Part shown: in pieces, positions 8,324-17,238 of the stretch | Numbering within the stretch: position 1 is the stretch's first letter | Layout: every line of letters begins with the position of its first letter | Assembly (NCBI GenBank): GCA_050953105.1 | Contig: JBMNMA010000004.1 | Span: 310,001-374,000, forward strand | Direction: 5' to 3' | Length of the DNA: 64,000 nt | From: UBA1206 sp050953105 | GTDB taxonomy: Bacteria > Bacillota > Clostridia > Oscillospirales > CAG-382 | Position numbers and translations under genes: made by a program | Notes under the pieces: model-generated | Databases searched by the model: none | Seen by the model: only the letters and a program-made list of their open reading frames with translations | What the model was told of the DNA's origin: nothing

Positions 8324-8815
8324 ATGAAAGAAACGGCAAATACCCTGAACAAAATTTATGAAAACCTGCATAACCGGGCGGCAAAGCTTGAAAGCCAGCT
8401 TGCCTCCGGAGGGTTTGACTGCTCCTGGGGCTGGTCCAACTTTTACGGTGAAGGAGACGGGGAGATTAGATATTACCCACTGCCGGTTATAACCGTCCAC
8501 GGACTTGGGAACATCATACTCGAACTAAATTCCTGCTCCTTTACCTCGGTGTATTCCAAAAGCGGCCTTTGCTCCCTTGAGCTTGAAAAGCTGGCCCGCA
8601 GCTATAAGTTTGAAATTTTTTCCGCCGACGATAAAACTCAAACCGTCTATTCACCCGACGATGATTTTATAGGCATTAAAGAAAAGCTGTTTAACACCCC
8701 CTATGACAACTTTTGCATTCGTGTCCATATGCCCTCCGAGCAGGACTTTAATTCGGTCAGAGAGGTGCTGGCTGAATTTCGGGTTCCTGAGGATATGATA
8801 GAGAACATCATATAA
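8324..8815 (+). CDS. unrecognised 163-residue protein under FMN riboswitch control
   Basis: I do not recognise the family. The product is soluble, with no signal peptide or membrane segment, mildly acidic and Tyr/Phe/Trp-rich in the middle (CSWGWSNFYGEG, EIRYYPLPVITVHGLG). An N-terminal helix (NTLNKIYENLHNRAAKLESQ) is followed by what looks like an alpha/beta domain. Start ATG 8324 follows AAGGGGG; an upstream in-frame start at 8267 lies inside the terminator and is discarded. It sits between the FMN riboswitch and the riboflavin transporter gene, 28 nt before ribU, so a role in flavin sensing, handling or uptake is a reasonable guess from context only. Confidence 0.85.
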   Translation: MKETANTLNKIYENLHNRAAKLESQLASGGFDCSWGWSNFYGEGDGEIRYYPLPVITVHGLGNIILELNSCSFTSVYSKSGLCSLELEKLARSYKFEIFSADDKTQTVYSPDDDFIGIKEKLFNTPYDNFCIRVHMPSEQDFNSVREVLAEFRVPEDMIENII

Positions 8816-8843
8816 CATAAATAATACTGAAAGGATGTTTTAT

Positions 8844-9440
8844 ATGAAATATTTGCATATACGCAAAATAACAGTAGTCGCCCTCCTATCGGGAATCGGC
8901 TTTTTACTTATGATGCTTGAAATATCGGTTCCCTTGATCCCCAGCTTTATCAAGCTGGATATTTCTGATTTTCCCGCCCTTGTGGCTGCCTTTATCTTTG
9001 GCCCTGTGGAGGGGATTGTGGTCTGCCTTATAAAAAACTGCCTTCATATTGCCGCAACCTATTCGGGGGGTATAGGGGAACTTGCCAATTTTATGTTAGG
9101 CGCTACCTTTGTGTTGACCGCAGGGTTTATATACAAGCGTTTTAACAGCTTTAAGGGGAGTGTAATCGCCTGTTTTGCAGGCAGCATTGCCATGGCGGCA
9201 ATAAGTTTTCCGGTAAATTTATTTATCACATACCCCTTTTACTCCAAATTTATGCCCATTGACACCATAATCAAAGCGTATCAGGATATTCTGCCGTCAG
9301 TAGGTTCCCTTGAATCGGCTTTGCTAATTTTCAATGTTCCATTTACACTTATAAAGGGACTTATCGTGTCGGTATTATGCCTTGTATCATATAAAAGGCT
9401 AAGCTATTTATATATACCCCAAAAAGGACAAAATTGTTAA
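8844..9440 (+). CDS. ribU: riboflavin ECF transporter S component
   Basis: Substrate-binding membrane subunit of an energy-coupling-factor transporter; it takes up riboflavin with the shared EcfAAT module, which is not in this window. At 198 residues with about six hydrophobic segments it fits the family. The typical RibU stretch KLDISDFPALVAAF is followed by GPVEGIVVCLIKNCLH. ATG 8844 is chosen over ATG 8835 because AAAGGA overlaps the latter and is 8 nt from the former. The FMN riboswitch upstream supports the substrate. Riboflavin made into FMN/FAD here would feed ApbE and the Rnf flavoproteins encoded 30 kb away. Confidence 0.92.
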   Translation: MKYLHIRKITVVALLSGIGFLLMMLEISVPLIPSFIKLDISDFPALVAAFIFGPVEGIVVCLIKNCLHIAATYSGGIGELANFMLGATFVLTAGFIYKRFNSFKGSVIACFAGSIAMAAISFPVNLFITYPFYSKFMPIDTIIKAYQDILPSVGSLESALLIFNVPFTLIKGLIVSVLCLVSYKRLSYLYIPQKGQNC

Positions 9441-9451
9441 CAACACATTAG

Positions 9452-9480
9452 TGGATATTTAATTAAAAGTATGGTAAAAT
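9452..9480 (+). promoter_or_regulatory. probable promoter of the CBS-pair gene
   Basis: Extended -10 TGGTAAAAT (TG at 9472-9473, TAAAAT 9475-9480) with a weak -35 TGGATA (9452-9457) at 17 nt. It lies in the ribU to CBS gap. Confidence 0.45.
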
Positions 9481-9522
9481 GATAAAAACGGCCTGAAAAA
9501 ACAAAAAGGGTGGAAAAAGCGT

Positions 9523-9957
9523 ATGAATGCGGCATTTTACCTTACTCCCAAATCAAGTCTGGCTTACTTGTATGGGGACCAGACGGTTAAGCAGGGGCTT
9601 GAAAAAATGAAAAGCCATGGTTATACCGCCGTACCCGTCATTGACCGGGAGGGAAAATACATAGGCGTAGCCACAGAAGGAGACCTGCTTTGGTTTATAT
9701 ACGACCTTATCCGCAACGGCTCGACGGATATTACCACCGATATGAAAAATGTGTTTATAAGGGACATAATAAACACCAAGCGTTTTAAGCCGGTGTCAAT
9801 TAACATATCCGACGAAGAGCTGGTGATATCATCGCTAAACGACAACTTTGTCCCGGTAATAGATGACAGGGATATGTTTATAGGCATTGTAACCCGCCGT
9901 TCAATAATATCTAAAATGGCCGAAAGGCGTAAAAAAGTAAAAGAGCTTCAAAAATGA
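9523..9957 (+). CDS. stand-alone CBS-domain-pair protein
   Basis: 144 residues made of two CBS repeats (about 12-62 and 83-135) and little else; CBS pairs bind adenine nucleotides. The size and layout resemble Bacillus DarB/CbpB, a c-di-AMP receptor that signals to the stringent-response enzyme and pyruvate carboxylase, but equivalence is inference. No catalytic or membrane part is fused. The C-terminus is strongly basic (ERRKKVKELQK). Start ATG 9523 lies 9 nt after AAAGGGTGG. The 3' end is embedded in a terminator stem. Confidence 0.85.
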   Translation: MNAAFYLTPKSSLAYLYGDQTVKQGLEKMKSHGYTAVPVIDREGKYIGVATEGDLLWFIYDLIRNGSTDITTDMKNVFIRDIINTKRFKPVSINISDEELVISSLNDNFVPVIDDRDMFIGIVTRRSIISKMAERRKKVKELQK

Positions 9958-9968
9958 AGCCCTTTTTT
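9939..9968. terminator. bidirectional terminator between convergent genes
   Basis: AAAAGAGCTTCA (9939-9950), loop AAAA, TGAAGCCCTTTT (9955-9966), with one A/C mismatch and T-runs on both sides. It overlaps the CBS-gene stop and also suits the DHHW gene arriving on the minus strand. Confidence 0.75.
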
Positions 9969-9988
9969 ATTGCTTTGTCGTATTAACC

Positions 9989-11227
9989 TTATTTTGCTTT
10001 AACCAGCTTATATGCGTTAACCGCCTTGCCTAAAAAGTTCATTGTAACCACGTTTTCAAGGTTTACGCAAAGCAATACCCGGTCAACGTCAAATGTGTTG
10101 GTTGTTAACACTTTATTAGCTACATCGCCAATATCTACTATAACCAAATCGAAATGCAGCGCCAGGAAAGGAGCAAGGGAATGGCCAAAGGAGTCTTTTA
10201 TCAAAAGCAATGTTTCCCGGCCCTCATCGCCGTTTTTGGTTATATAGGTAAGGGGGTTGGTGGCTGATAAAAACATGCTGTATTTATCGCTGCCTTCCTT
10301 GATTTTGTCAAGGTAGTCAAAATCGTAAAACCCCGAAAAAGTTGTCCAGGTCTTGCCGTCGTAAACCTCCATGGTGTAATTGTCGGGGCTGTCCCCCTTT
10401 AACACCCAGTAATCCAGCACGTCGGCGGGTATGGATTTATCCCCGGCCTTGGCGTAGGTGGTTCCGTAGAAGCTGTCAGAGGCCGTAATCACGTCGAAAT
10501 CCTCTTTAGAGTAATACTCCATACCGAAAGACTTCATAACCTCTACATAGGCGTAGTAAGCGCCCAGGGTGGTCCAATGGTGGTCGGTTTTAAAGTAAAC
10601 GTATTCGCCATTGTCGTATAATGCCCGGAAGTTGCTGTAATAATCGATATAGTTTTCGCCCTTGAGTGTTTCTTTGACAAAGGCTATCAGCTTGTCGCTT
10701 TTTTCAGAAGGATAGTTAAATGCCGAAGAAGCCACGTCGATGGTGCGGGGAGGAATCAATGCGGTAAAGGCTACTCCCAGCTCGTCAAACTTGTCAAAGT
10801 AATTTTTAACCACCGAAAGTTGTGCGGCTACATGCTTTTCATAAAAGAAGTCTACCATGGGGTAGTTGTAGCTTTCGTCATGGGGTTTTCCGTCATGGGC
10901 AGAAAATAGCCGGACTGCAAGCTGACCGTTTTTACCGAAAACCACGCCGTTGTTTTCCTTTTTCATAAGCAGCTTTTCAACGGTGGCCTCAAAGTCCACA
11001 AAGGCTGACCTGAAAGGGAACTGGTCGTTTAGGTATTCGTTTATTTTTGCGGTGAATTTACCGTCTATAAAATCCTGCCATTTGAATTCGGGAAAAGTCT
11101 GGAGCTTACGCTTTTCCTCGGGGGAAAAATCCTTAGCCGGCTTAATTACAAAGGCTGCGGCAAGTCCGAAAAGAATGCCGATAAATATTACAATTGTGAT
11201 TATGGAGATTATTTTTTGATTTTTCAT
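9989..11227 (-). CDS. DHHW-family protein, partner of MBOAT acyltransferase
   Basis: 412 residues with an N-terminal membrane anchor (about 5-27) and an exported SGNH-like domain. The naming motif is seen as KTDHHWT with DHHW at 215-218, and a conserved KDSFGHS at 344-350 supplies a likely Ser. In alginate- and exopolysaccharide-modification systems such AlgJ/AlgX-like proteins move acetyl groups, supplied through the MBOAT protein, onto an extracellular polymer. The gene lies 12 nt downstream of an MBOAT gene, and the GGAGGT before ATG 11227 sits in that gap. The polymer acetylated here is unknown; no polymerase is nearby. Confidence 0.85.
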   Translation of the reverse strand: MKNQKIISIITIVIFIGILFGLAAAFVIKPAKDFSPEEKRKLQTFPEFKWQDFIDGKFTAKINEYLNDQFPFRSAFVDFEATVEKLLMKKENNGVVFGKNGQLAVRLFSAHDGKPHDESYNYPMVDFFYEKHVAAQLSVVKNYFDKFDELGVAFTALIPPRTIDVASSAFNYPSEKSDKLIAFVKETLKGENYIDYYSNFRALYDNGEYVYFKTDHHWTTLGAYYAYVEVMKSFGMEYYSKEDFDVITASDSFYGTTYAKAGDKSIPADVLDYWVLKGDSPDNYTMEVYDGKTWTTFSGFYDFDYLDKIKEGSDKYSMFLSATNPLTYITKNGDEGRETLLLIKDSFGHSLAPFLALHFDLVIVDIGDVANKVLTTNTFDVDRVLLCVNLENVVTMNFLGKAVNAYKLVKAK

Positions 11228-11239
11228 GTCCCAACCTCC

Positions 11240-12652
11240 CTAAAAGCGGAAATACAAGAAGGGCGAATAGGTGGAGTTGACCATATAGGCCACGCACACC
11301 AGCAGCAGGCATCCCATAAGCACGGGAACGGCATAGGCAAAGGGGGTAAACTTTTCCCTGGCCTTGTCAAACAGCTTTTTGGGTAACGGTGTGGAGGCAA
11401 CGGCGCATATGACAAAGGCGGGGAGGAATCTTACCAGGTCGTAGACATTGGTGGCGGTTGCTCCCGCATCCACTCCAATGCCGAACATTGCTTTAAAGCA
11501 GGCAAAACCTGCCGAAAGGTCGGTAAAGTAAAAGATAAGCCAGCCGATAACTATAAGGAATAACGCATACAAATGGGATATGAAAGAGGGAACCTTTTCA
11601 AGGGCTTTTAATAGGAACAGTTTTTCCACAATTAATATTAAGCCGAAATAGCCGCCCCAGATAATAAAGTTCCAGGAAGCACCGTGCCAAAAGCCGGTGA
11701 GCAGCCAGACAACGATTATGTTTCTTATCTGCTTGGGGAATCCCTTGCGGTTTCCGCCTAGGGGAATATAAACATATTCCTTAAACCAGGTGGAAAGGGA
11801 AATATGCCACCTGCGCCAGAATTCGGTTATTGACTTTGAAATGTAAGGATAATTGAAGTTTTCTAAAAATTCAAAGCCTATCATCTTGCCAAGGCCGATG
11901 GCCATATCGGAATAACCCGAAAAGTCAAAGTATATCTGGAAAGAGAAGGCAAGAATAAGCATCCATGCGCCTAGGGTGGTTGCCTCGAATTCAAGGGATG
12001 AGTTGTAGTAGCGGACTATCGCCGCCATGGAGTCGGCGAGGAGGATTTTCTTTCCGATACCTGCCACAAACCGCCTTACCCCTTCGGCAAACTTGTCTAT
12101 GTTTTCTTCCCGGTAGGTAAGCTGGTCGTCAACGTCCTTATATCTGACAATGGGGCCTGCAATAAGCTGGGGATAAAGGGTAACGTATGTGCCGAAGGCT
12201 ATAAAGCTCTTTTGAAGTTTGCAGTTTCCCCAGTAAAGGTCAATTGAGTAGGACATTATCTGGAAAGTGTAAAAGGAAATACCTATAGGCAGCTTAAGCC
12301 AATCAAGCGGCTCAAGATTTGACAGGAATGGTAAAACCGAAATATTTTTAATAAAGAAGTTGGTGTATTTAAAGAAGAGTAAAAATGCAAGGTTAATGCA
12401 TAGGGATATGGTTAAAAAAATTCTGGCCTTCTTTTTATCGGTATCCCTGTATTTATCAATTAGAAAGCCGAAAACGTAGGCGTTTATAATCGAAATAACC
12501 ATTATGATTATAAACAGCGGTTCTCCCCAGCCGTAAAAGGCAAAGCTGTAAATAAACAGAACCAGCATTCTGAACTTTTTGGGGACGGCGAAATACAACA
12601 CCATAAGGGTGGTAAGGAAGGCGAAAATAAAAATCAAAGAAGAAAATACCAC
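11240..12652 (-). CDS. MBOAT-family O-acyltransferase (AlgI/DltB-like)
   Basis: 470-residue polytopic membrane protein. The MBOAT hallmarks are present: SITEFWRRWHISLS (274-287) and the catalytic-His motif GFWHGASWN, with His323. The family passes acyl groups from cytosolic acyl-CoA across the membrane to an extracytoplasmic acceptor. With the DHHW gene downstream it forms the usual two-gene O-acetylation module. GTG start at 12652, with AAAGGA nine bases upstream; ricT ends 26 nt before it. No DltA/DltC carrier genes are adjacent, so polysaccharide acetylation is more likely than teichoic acid D-alanylation. Confidence 0.9.
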   Translation of the reverse strand: MVFSSLIFIFAFLTTLMVLYFAVPKKFRMLVLFIYSFAFYGWGEPLFIIIMVISIINAYVFGFLIDKYRDTDKKKARIFLTISLCINLAFLLFFKYTNFFIKNISVLPFLSNLEPLDWLKLPIGISFYTFQIMSYSIDLYWGNCKLQKSFIAFGTYVTLYPQLIAGPIVRYKDVDDQLTYREENIDKFAEGVRRFVAGIGKKILLADSMAAIVRYYNSSLEFEATTLGAWMLILAFSFQIYFDFSGYSDMAIGLGKMIGFEFLENFNYPYISKSITEFWRRWHISLSTWFKEYVYIPLGGNRKGFPKQIRNIIVVWLLTGFWHGASWNFIIWGGYFGLILIVEKLFLLKALEKVPSFISHLYALFLIVIGWLIFYFTDLSAGFACFKAMFGIGVDAGATATNVYDLVRFLPAFVICAVASTPLPKKLFDKAREKFTPFAYAVPVLMGCLLLVCVAYMVNSTYSPFLYFRF

Positions 12653-12678
12653 GGCCTATTATCCTTTCAATCAGACTT

Positions 12679-13635
12679 TCATTTATCTTCAAGTTCAAGC
12701 AGGGATTTGTCTATTACCGTATCGCTCTTAACCTCCCCTATGATTTTTACATCGTTGGGCCCGAAGGTTTTAATGGAGCCGTTGGCGTCCTGCATTTTAA
12801 CCTTAACCTTACCCGTTAAAAAGTTGGACTCCACAATAACCCCTTTGCCCTGGGGGGTAATCACCACCGAATCTACCTTGGGGAAAGTGGCGTATTCTCG
12901 TTCGTAAACCTCCTGCTCAAACTTTAAGCAGCACATAAGCCGCCCGCAGGTGCCGGATATTTTAGCCGAGGACAAGGACAAATTTTGCTCCTTTGCCATC
13001 TTTATAGAAACCTGACTGAAGTCGGAAAGGAAGGTCTTGCAGCAGAACGGCCTTCCGCAGACGCCTATTCCGCCTATAAACTTGGCTTCGTCCCGCACGC
13101 CTATCTGCCTAAGCTCAATCCTTGTGCGGAACACCGACGCCAAATCCTTTACCAGGTCGCGAAAATCCACCCGTCCTTCGGCGGTGAAGTAAAATATAAG
13201 CTTTGCGTTGTCAAAGGTGTATTCAATGTCTACAAGCTGCATGTCAAGGCTATGCTTTTTAACATATTCCTCCCATACCGGCCGGGCCCCTGCCTCAAGC
13301 TGGCGGTTGAGGTTGTTTTTTTCGGTGTCTGCCTCGGTGGCTTTGCGGATAACGGGTTTTAGGGGAGAAACAATCTCCTTTTCCGACACTATCCTGTTGG
13401 GTATAACCACCTGGCCGTATTCCATTCCCCGTACGGTTTCCACAATGGCGTGGTCGCCCTTTTCAAATACAAGGCCGTTGGGTGAAAAATAATAAACTTT
13501 TCCGGCGTTTCTAAAGCGTATGCCTATTATTTCGTATTCACCGGGGGCAATAGATTGCTTTTCCCCTTCGGTGGCGGGATTATTTATGTTAACGCTTGGC
13601 GTGTTGTTAAGCTCGTTGTTTTCGTTGTTTTTCAT
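12679..13635 (-). CDS. ricT: PSP1-domain protein RicT (YaaT)
   Basis: 318 residues. The central PSP1 domain carries the Cys-rich signatures VCGRPFCCKTFL and TCGRLMCCLKFE. In Bacillus, RicT with RicA and RicF forms an Fe-S-bearing complex that steers RNase Y mRNA processing. The N-terminal 25 residues are Asn-rich and probably disordered; residues from about 250 to the end form a small SH3-like tail. ATG 13635 follows AAAGGAT. The order holB-ricT is conserved with Bacillus (holB-yaaT). A RicA homologue is encoded at 26.5 kb. Confidence 0.93.
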   Translation of the reverse strand: MKNNENNELNNTPSVNINNPATEGEKQSIAPGEYEIIGIRFRNAGKVYYFSPNGLVFEKGDHAIVETVRGMEYGQVVIPNRIVSEKEIVSPLKPVIRKATEADTEKNNLNRQLEAGARPVWEEYVKKHSLDMQLVDIEYTFDNAKLIFYFTAEGRVDFRDLVKDLASVFRTRIELRQIGVRDEAKFIGGIGVCGRPFCCKTFLSDFSQVSIKMAKEQNLSLSSAKISGTCGRLMCCLKFEQEVYEREYATFPKVDSVVITPQGKGVIVESNFLTGKVKVKMQDANGSIKTFGPNDVKIIGEVKSDTVIDKSLLELEDK

Positions 13636-13661
13636 GTTATCATCCTTTCGGGATATGGATT

Positions 13662-14648
13662 TTATCTCTTTATTTCGTTTAACCTTGCTGCTATAGAGGC
13701 AAGGGTAAGGTTTATGTTGGAATTTGCGTTAATGCTTTCATAGGCCAAAATGGCTTCCTCGGCAAGGCATAACAGCTTTTTGTCGGTGGTTTTGCCGGCA
13801 TATTCCAAAGCTGCCTCGGGAGTAAGCAGGGTATAACGGTTATACCTTTGCTTGGCCCGTAAAATATCATCGGCAAGGGTAATGACTGCCGAAAGAAATT
13901 CCTTTGCCTTGTTCCTGTCGTATTTTTTTGCCTTTAAAAAGGCCACAAGGTCAAAATCCGATCCGGTGAACAGTATTTTGGCAAAATCGGTTACGTCGTT
14001 TTTAATATCCGACTGTTTTTTTTCAAGCAACGAAACCGCTTTGCCCGGACTACCTTCCGACATGGCAACGGCGTAATTGATTTCTTCCTTATCCTTCCGG
14101 GGGAATTTTCCCGCCAGCCAGGCGGCGATTTTTTCCTTTGGTGACGGGTATAATGTTATAATCCTCCCCCTTGATACCACGGTGGGAAGGAGGGATTCTT
14201 TTTTATCGGTAAGTATAAAAAATACGGCGGATGGGGGCGGTTCCTCAAAGAATTTCAGCAGAGCGTTCTGGGCCTGAATATTCATTTTATGCCCGTCTTT
14301 TATTATATATACCTTTTTATCCGATTCGTTGGGTAGCAGATAGATGCTGCGCTTTATTTCCCTTACCATTCCTACGGTTATAATACCGCCCTCCCGGTCG
14401 GGGGCAATGACAATAAGGTCGGGGTGGGAATTCTGGCCTATCTTTTTGCAGCTTGAACACACTCCGCAGGGCTTGTTGTTCCCCGAACATAAAATGGCGG
14501 CAGCCGCAAAAAAAGCAAAAAAGGTTTTGCCAAAGCCCTCTTCCCCCTCCACAATATAGGCGTGGGAAAGGACGCCCGACGACAGCTCCCGGCAAAATCC
14601 TTCCTTTTGGACGGTATTGAATTGTTTATCCAAAAAATCCAAAGCCAT
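13662..14648 (-). CDS. holB: DNA polymerase III subunit delta'
   Basis: Clamp-loader subunit of 328 residues. An AAA+ fold with GEEGFGKT near the N-terminus is followed by the four-Cys zinc module (CSGNNKPCGVCSSC) and FFEEPP. The usual SRC motif reads VVSRGRI, with Gly in place of Cys. ATG 14648 is taken as start because GAGG lies 8 nt upstream; an in-frame TTG at 14654 has no ribosome site. It is followed by ricT as in Bacillus. A TATAAT with extended TG lies immediately upstream. Confidence 0.9.
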   Translation of the reverse strand: MALDFLDKQFNTVQKEGFCRELSSGVLSHAYIVEGEEGFGKTFFAFFAAAAILCSGNNKPCGVCSSCKKIGQNSHPDLIVIAPDREGGIITVGMVREIKRSIYLLPNESDKKVYIIKDGHKMNIQAQNALLKFFEEPPPSAVFFILTDKKESLLPTVVSRGRIITLYPSPKEKIAAWLAGKFPRKDKEEINYAVAMSEGSPGKAVSLLEKKQSDIKNDVTDFAKILFTGSDFDLVAFLKAKKYDRNKAKEFLSAVITLADDILRAKQRYNRYTLLTPEAALEYAGKTTDKKLLCLAEEAILAYESINANSNINLTLASIAARLNEIKR

Positions 14649-14660
14649 TAACAAAACCTC

Positions 14661-14688
14661 ATTATATCATACCATAATTTCCGGCAAA
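14661..14688 (-). promoter_or_regulatory. possible promoter of holB
   Basis: Minus-strand extended -10 TGATATAAT (TATAAT at 14666-14661) with a poor -35 (TTTGCC, 16-nt spacer). The -10 is only 12 nt from the ATG, so any transcript would have an extremely short leader. Confidence 0.35.
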
Positions 14689-14723
14689 ATAAAAGGGGCA
14701 AGTGTTAATTTATACCTTGAATT

Positions 14724-15371
14724 TCAGAAATATTGGGAACCCTTTTTAAATTTAAGCAAAAAGGGGTTGTTTATGCGTGCGTCGGAAAGGGTGGTGGCTT
14801 CCTCATGCCCGGGCAGTAACGCGTAGTCGCCGGGATAGTAATACAACCGTTTTAAAGATTCGTTAAGCTCGTCATCATCCCCGCCGAAGATGGTTGTGCC
14901 GATGGAATTTTTAAACAACGTGTCGCCGGTAAAAATGCAGTCCTCTATAATATAGCACACCGAACCCTTGGTATGTCCGGGTGTGTGGAGAACGAAAAAT
15001 TCAAACTCGTCTATTTTATACTTTCCCTCACGGGTGAAAACCACTTCCGCCGGATACATTGGCCGGGGATCGTTTTCGATCATGGATGAAAACACGTCGG
15101 TTTCATACAGGCAGTTTTCGTCGTCCTTGTGGATTGCCACCTGTGTCAGTTTATTGCGCAGGGAATCGGTGGCGAGAATGTGGTCAAAATGGCCGTGGGT
15201 AAGAAGTATCACCCGGCAGGAAGCCCCGATGGCGTCAAGCTTAGCCTTTATAAGGGCATAATCTCCACCCGGATCTATGACAAGGGCGTTTTTGGTGGTT
15301 TTGGATTTTAATATATAACAGTTCGTCTTAAGCGGCGAAACCACAACCTTGTAAATATAACAGCTGTTCAT
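14724..15371 (-). CDS. metallo-beta-lactamase-fold hydrolase (glyoxalase II-like)
   Basis: 215 residues with the metal-binding motif THGHFDH at 58-64, then HTPGHTKGS, FTGDTLF and a late PGHEE. This is the glyoxalase-II/GloB-like branch that hydrolyses thioesters; the true substrate cannot be told from sequence. It is shorter than classical GloB (about 250) because the C-terminal helical domain is lacking, as is common in clostridial members. ATG 15371 with AAGGAGG at 8 nt. It is the first gene of the leftward group toward holB, 75 nt away. Confidence 0.85.
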   Translation of the reverse strand: MNSCYIYKVVVSPLKTNCYILKSKTTKNALVIDPGGDYALIKAKLDAIGASCRVILLTHGHFDHILATDSLRNKLTQVAIHKDDENCLYETDVFSSMIENDPRPMYPAEVVFTREGKYKIDEFEFFVLHTPGHTKGSVCYIIEDCIFTGDTLFKNSIGTTIFGGDDDELNESLKRLYYYPGDYALLPGHEEATTLSDARINNPFLLKFKKGSQYF

Positions 15372-15393
15372 TTTTCAGACCTCCTTGAATATA

Positions 15394-15421
15394 ATTATAA
15401 GAAAATTAATACAAAAAACAA
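15394..15421 (-). promoter_or_regulatory. possible promoter of the MBL-fold gene
   Basis: Minus strand TTGTTT (15421-15416), 16-nt spacer, TATAAT (15399-15394). The predicted start falls next to the AAGGAGG ribosome site, so the leader would be about 16 nt. Confidence 0.35.
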
Positions 15422-15461
15422 TAGCATTTTGGAACAAAGGGCAAAAAAATGCTGTTTCCCC

Positions 15462-15490
15462 TTGAAAACAGGCTATCATTGTGATAAAAT
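15462..15490 (+). promoter_or_regulatory. promoter of argS
   Basis: TTGAAA (15462-15467), 17-nt spacer, TAAAAT (15485-15490) with an upstream TG (extended -10). It drives argS-yebC and the small zinc-ribbon gene. Confidence 0.75.
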
Positions 15491-15522
15491 AAATTGATAA
15501 ATACAAAAAAAGGCGATTATAT

Positions 15523-17223
15523 ATGGAACAAATTAAAACTCAACTGGCCAACTGTCTTTTTAAGGCCATAGATGCCGTCGAAACCTTTGGCCTGCAGGAA
15601 ATATTAAATACGCTGGAATATCCCTCCGACGATAAAAACGGGGACCTTTCCTTCCCCTGCTTTAAGCTGGCTAAAATATTCAAAAAAGCTCCGCCGGTTA
15701 TAGCAAAGGAAATAGCCGAAAAGCTGTCTTTACCTGCCGATGTGGAAAGGGTAGAGGCGGTTTCGGGCTATGTTAATTTTTATCTCAGCCCTAAATATTA
15801 CACCAAGCTCATGAACACCGTTACCTACGACGGCGAAGTTACGTCCATCGGCAAAGGCAAAACCATATGCATTGACTTTTCCTCTCCCAATATAGCAAAG
15901 AAGTTCCACTTAGGCCATATTGGCACCACGGTTATAGGCAATTCGCTCCGCAACATATTCAAATATTGTGGCTACAACGTGGTGGCCATTAACCATCTGG
16001 GTGACTGGGGAACCAACTTCGGCAAGCTTATCTGTGCCTATAAAATGTGGTCGAGCAGGGAAAAGGTTGAAACCGAAGGGGTTATAGAGCTTGAACGCAT
16101 TTATGCCCGGTTTAATAAAGAGGCAAACGAAAACGACGCCTTAAATCAGCTCGCCCGGGACGCTTTCAGAGAACTTGAAAACGGTAACGATGAATACCTT
16201 GAAATCTGGCGCTACTTTAAAGAAATTTCCCTTAAGGAATACATGAAAACCTATGACCTTATGGGAATAACCTTCGATTCCTTCAACGGCGAATCCTTCT
16301 TTACCGACAAAATGCCGGCGGTAGTGGAGGAATTAAAGGCCAAGGGAATGCTTAAAATCGACGACGGTGCCAGCGTGGTTGATCTGTCGGAATTTAACAT
16401 GCCCCCTGTGCTTATTTTAAAGAGGGACGGTACCACTCTATATCCCACCCGGGATATCGCCGCCGCCAAGTGGCGCAAGCAGGAATACGACTTTGACAAA
16501 TGCATCTATGTTACCTCGGCCGGGCAGTCACTTCACTTTGCCCAATGGTTTAAGGTAGTGGAGCTTATGGGCTATGACTGGGCAAAAAACCTTGTCCACG
16601 TTCCCTACGGCACCATGTCCTTCGGCGGGGAAAAGCTGGCAAGCCGCACCGGTAACATCATATATCTTGACGATCTGCTTTCCCAGGCAATAGAAAAAGC
16701 GGAAAAAATTATTGAGGAAAAAAACGCCGCATTGCAAAACAGGCACGAAACCGCCGTTGCGGTGGGCGTAGGCGCGGTTATTTTCAACGCCCTGTTTAAT
16801 TCCCGTATAAAGGACGTGGACTTCTCCTGGGACACCGCCCTTTCCTTTGAGGGCAACACCGGCCCCTATGTCCAATACACCTATGCCCGGTCCTGCAGCG
16901 TGCTGCGCAAAGCAGGGGATAACGGGGAAGGGGAACTTGCCTTTAATGACTATGTTCCCAATACCGATGAAATCCGCCTTATAAAGCAGCTTACCTTGTT
17001 TGGTGAAAGGGTGGCTTCAGCCATGAAGGACTACGAGCCTTCGGTTATCACCCGTTATCTCCTTGAATGCTGCTGGCTGTTTAACCAGTTTTACAACACC
17101 TCACCGGTGTTAAAGGCAGACGGGCAGACAAAGGCATTCCGTATTGCTCTTACAAGGGCATTTAGGGAAATCGCCGGCAGGTGCCTTGACCTTATGGGCA
17201 TGACTAAAACTCAAGAAATTTAA
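15523..17223 (+). CDS. argS: arginine--tRNA ligase
   Basis: Class I aminoacyl-tRNA synthetase, 566 residues. The N-terminal Add1 domain is followed by the HIGH-type motif as FHLGHIG inside SPNIAKKFHLGHIG, and the KMSKS-equivalent loop reads KLASRTGN, typical of ArgRS. The DALR anticodon-binding domain with the NQFYN stretch closes the protein. ATG start, promoter 33 nt upstream. YebC follows after 15 nt. Confidence 0.96.
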   Translation: MEQIKTQLANCLFKAIDAVETFGLQEILNTLEYPSDDKNGDLSFPCFKLAKIFKKAPPVIAKEIAEKLSLPADVERVEAVSGYVNFYLSPKYYTKLMNTVTYDGEVTSIGKGKTICIDFSSPNIAKKFHLGHIGTTVIGNSLRNIFKYCGYNVVAINHLGDWGTNFGKLICAYKMWSSREKVETEGVIELERIYARFNKEANENDALNQLARDAFRELENGNDEYLEIWRYFKEISLKEYMKTYDLMGITFDSFNGESFFTDKMPAVVEELKAKGMLKIDDGASVVDLSEFNMPPVLILKRDGTTLYPTRDIAAAKWRKQEYDFDKCIYVTSAGQSLHFAQWFKVVELMGYDWAKNLVHVPYGTMSFGGEKLASRTGNIIYLDDLLSQAIEKAEKIIEEKNAALQNRHETAVAVGVGAVIFNALFNSRIKDVDFSWDTALSFEGNTGPYVQYTYARSCSVLRKAGDNGEGELAFNDYVPNTDEIRLIKQLTLFGERVASAMKDYEPSVITRYLLECCWLFNQFYNTSPVLKADGQTKAFRIALTRAFREIAGRCLDLMGMTKTQEI

Positions 17224-17238
17224 TCCGGAGGATATATT

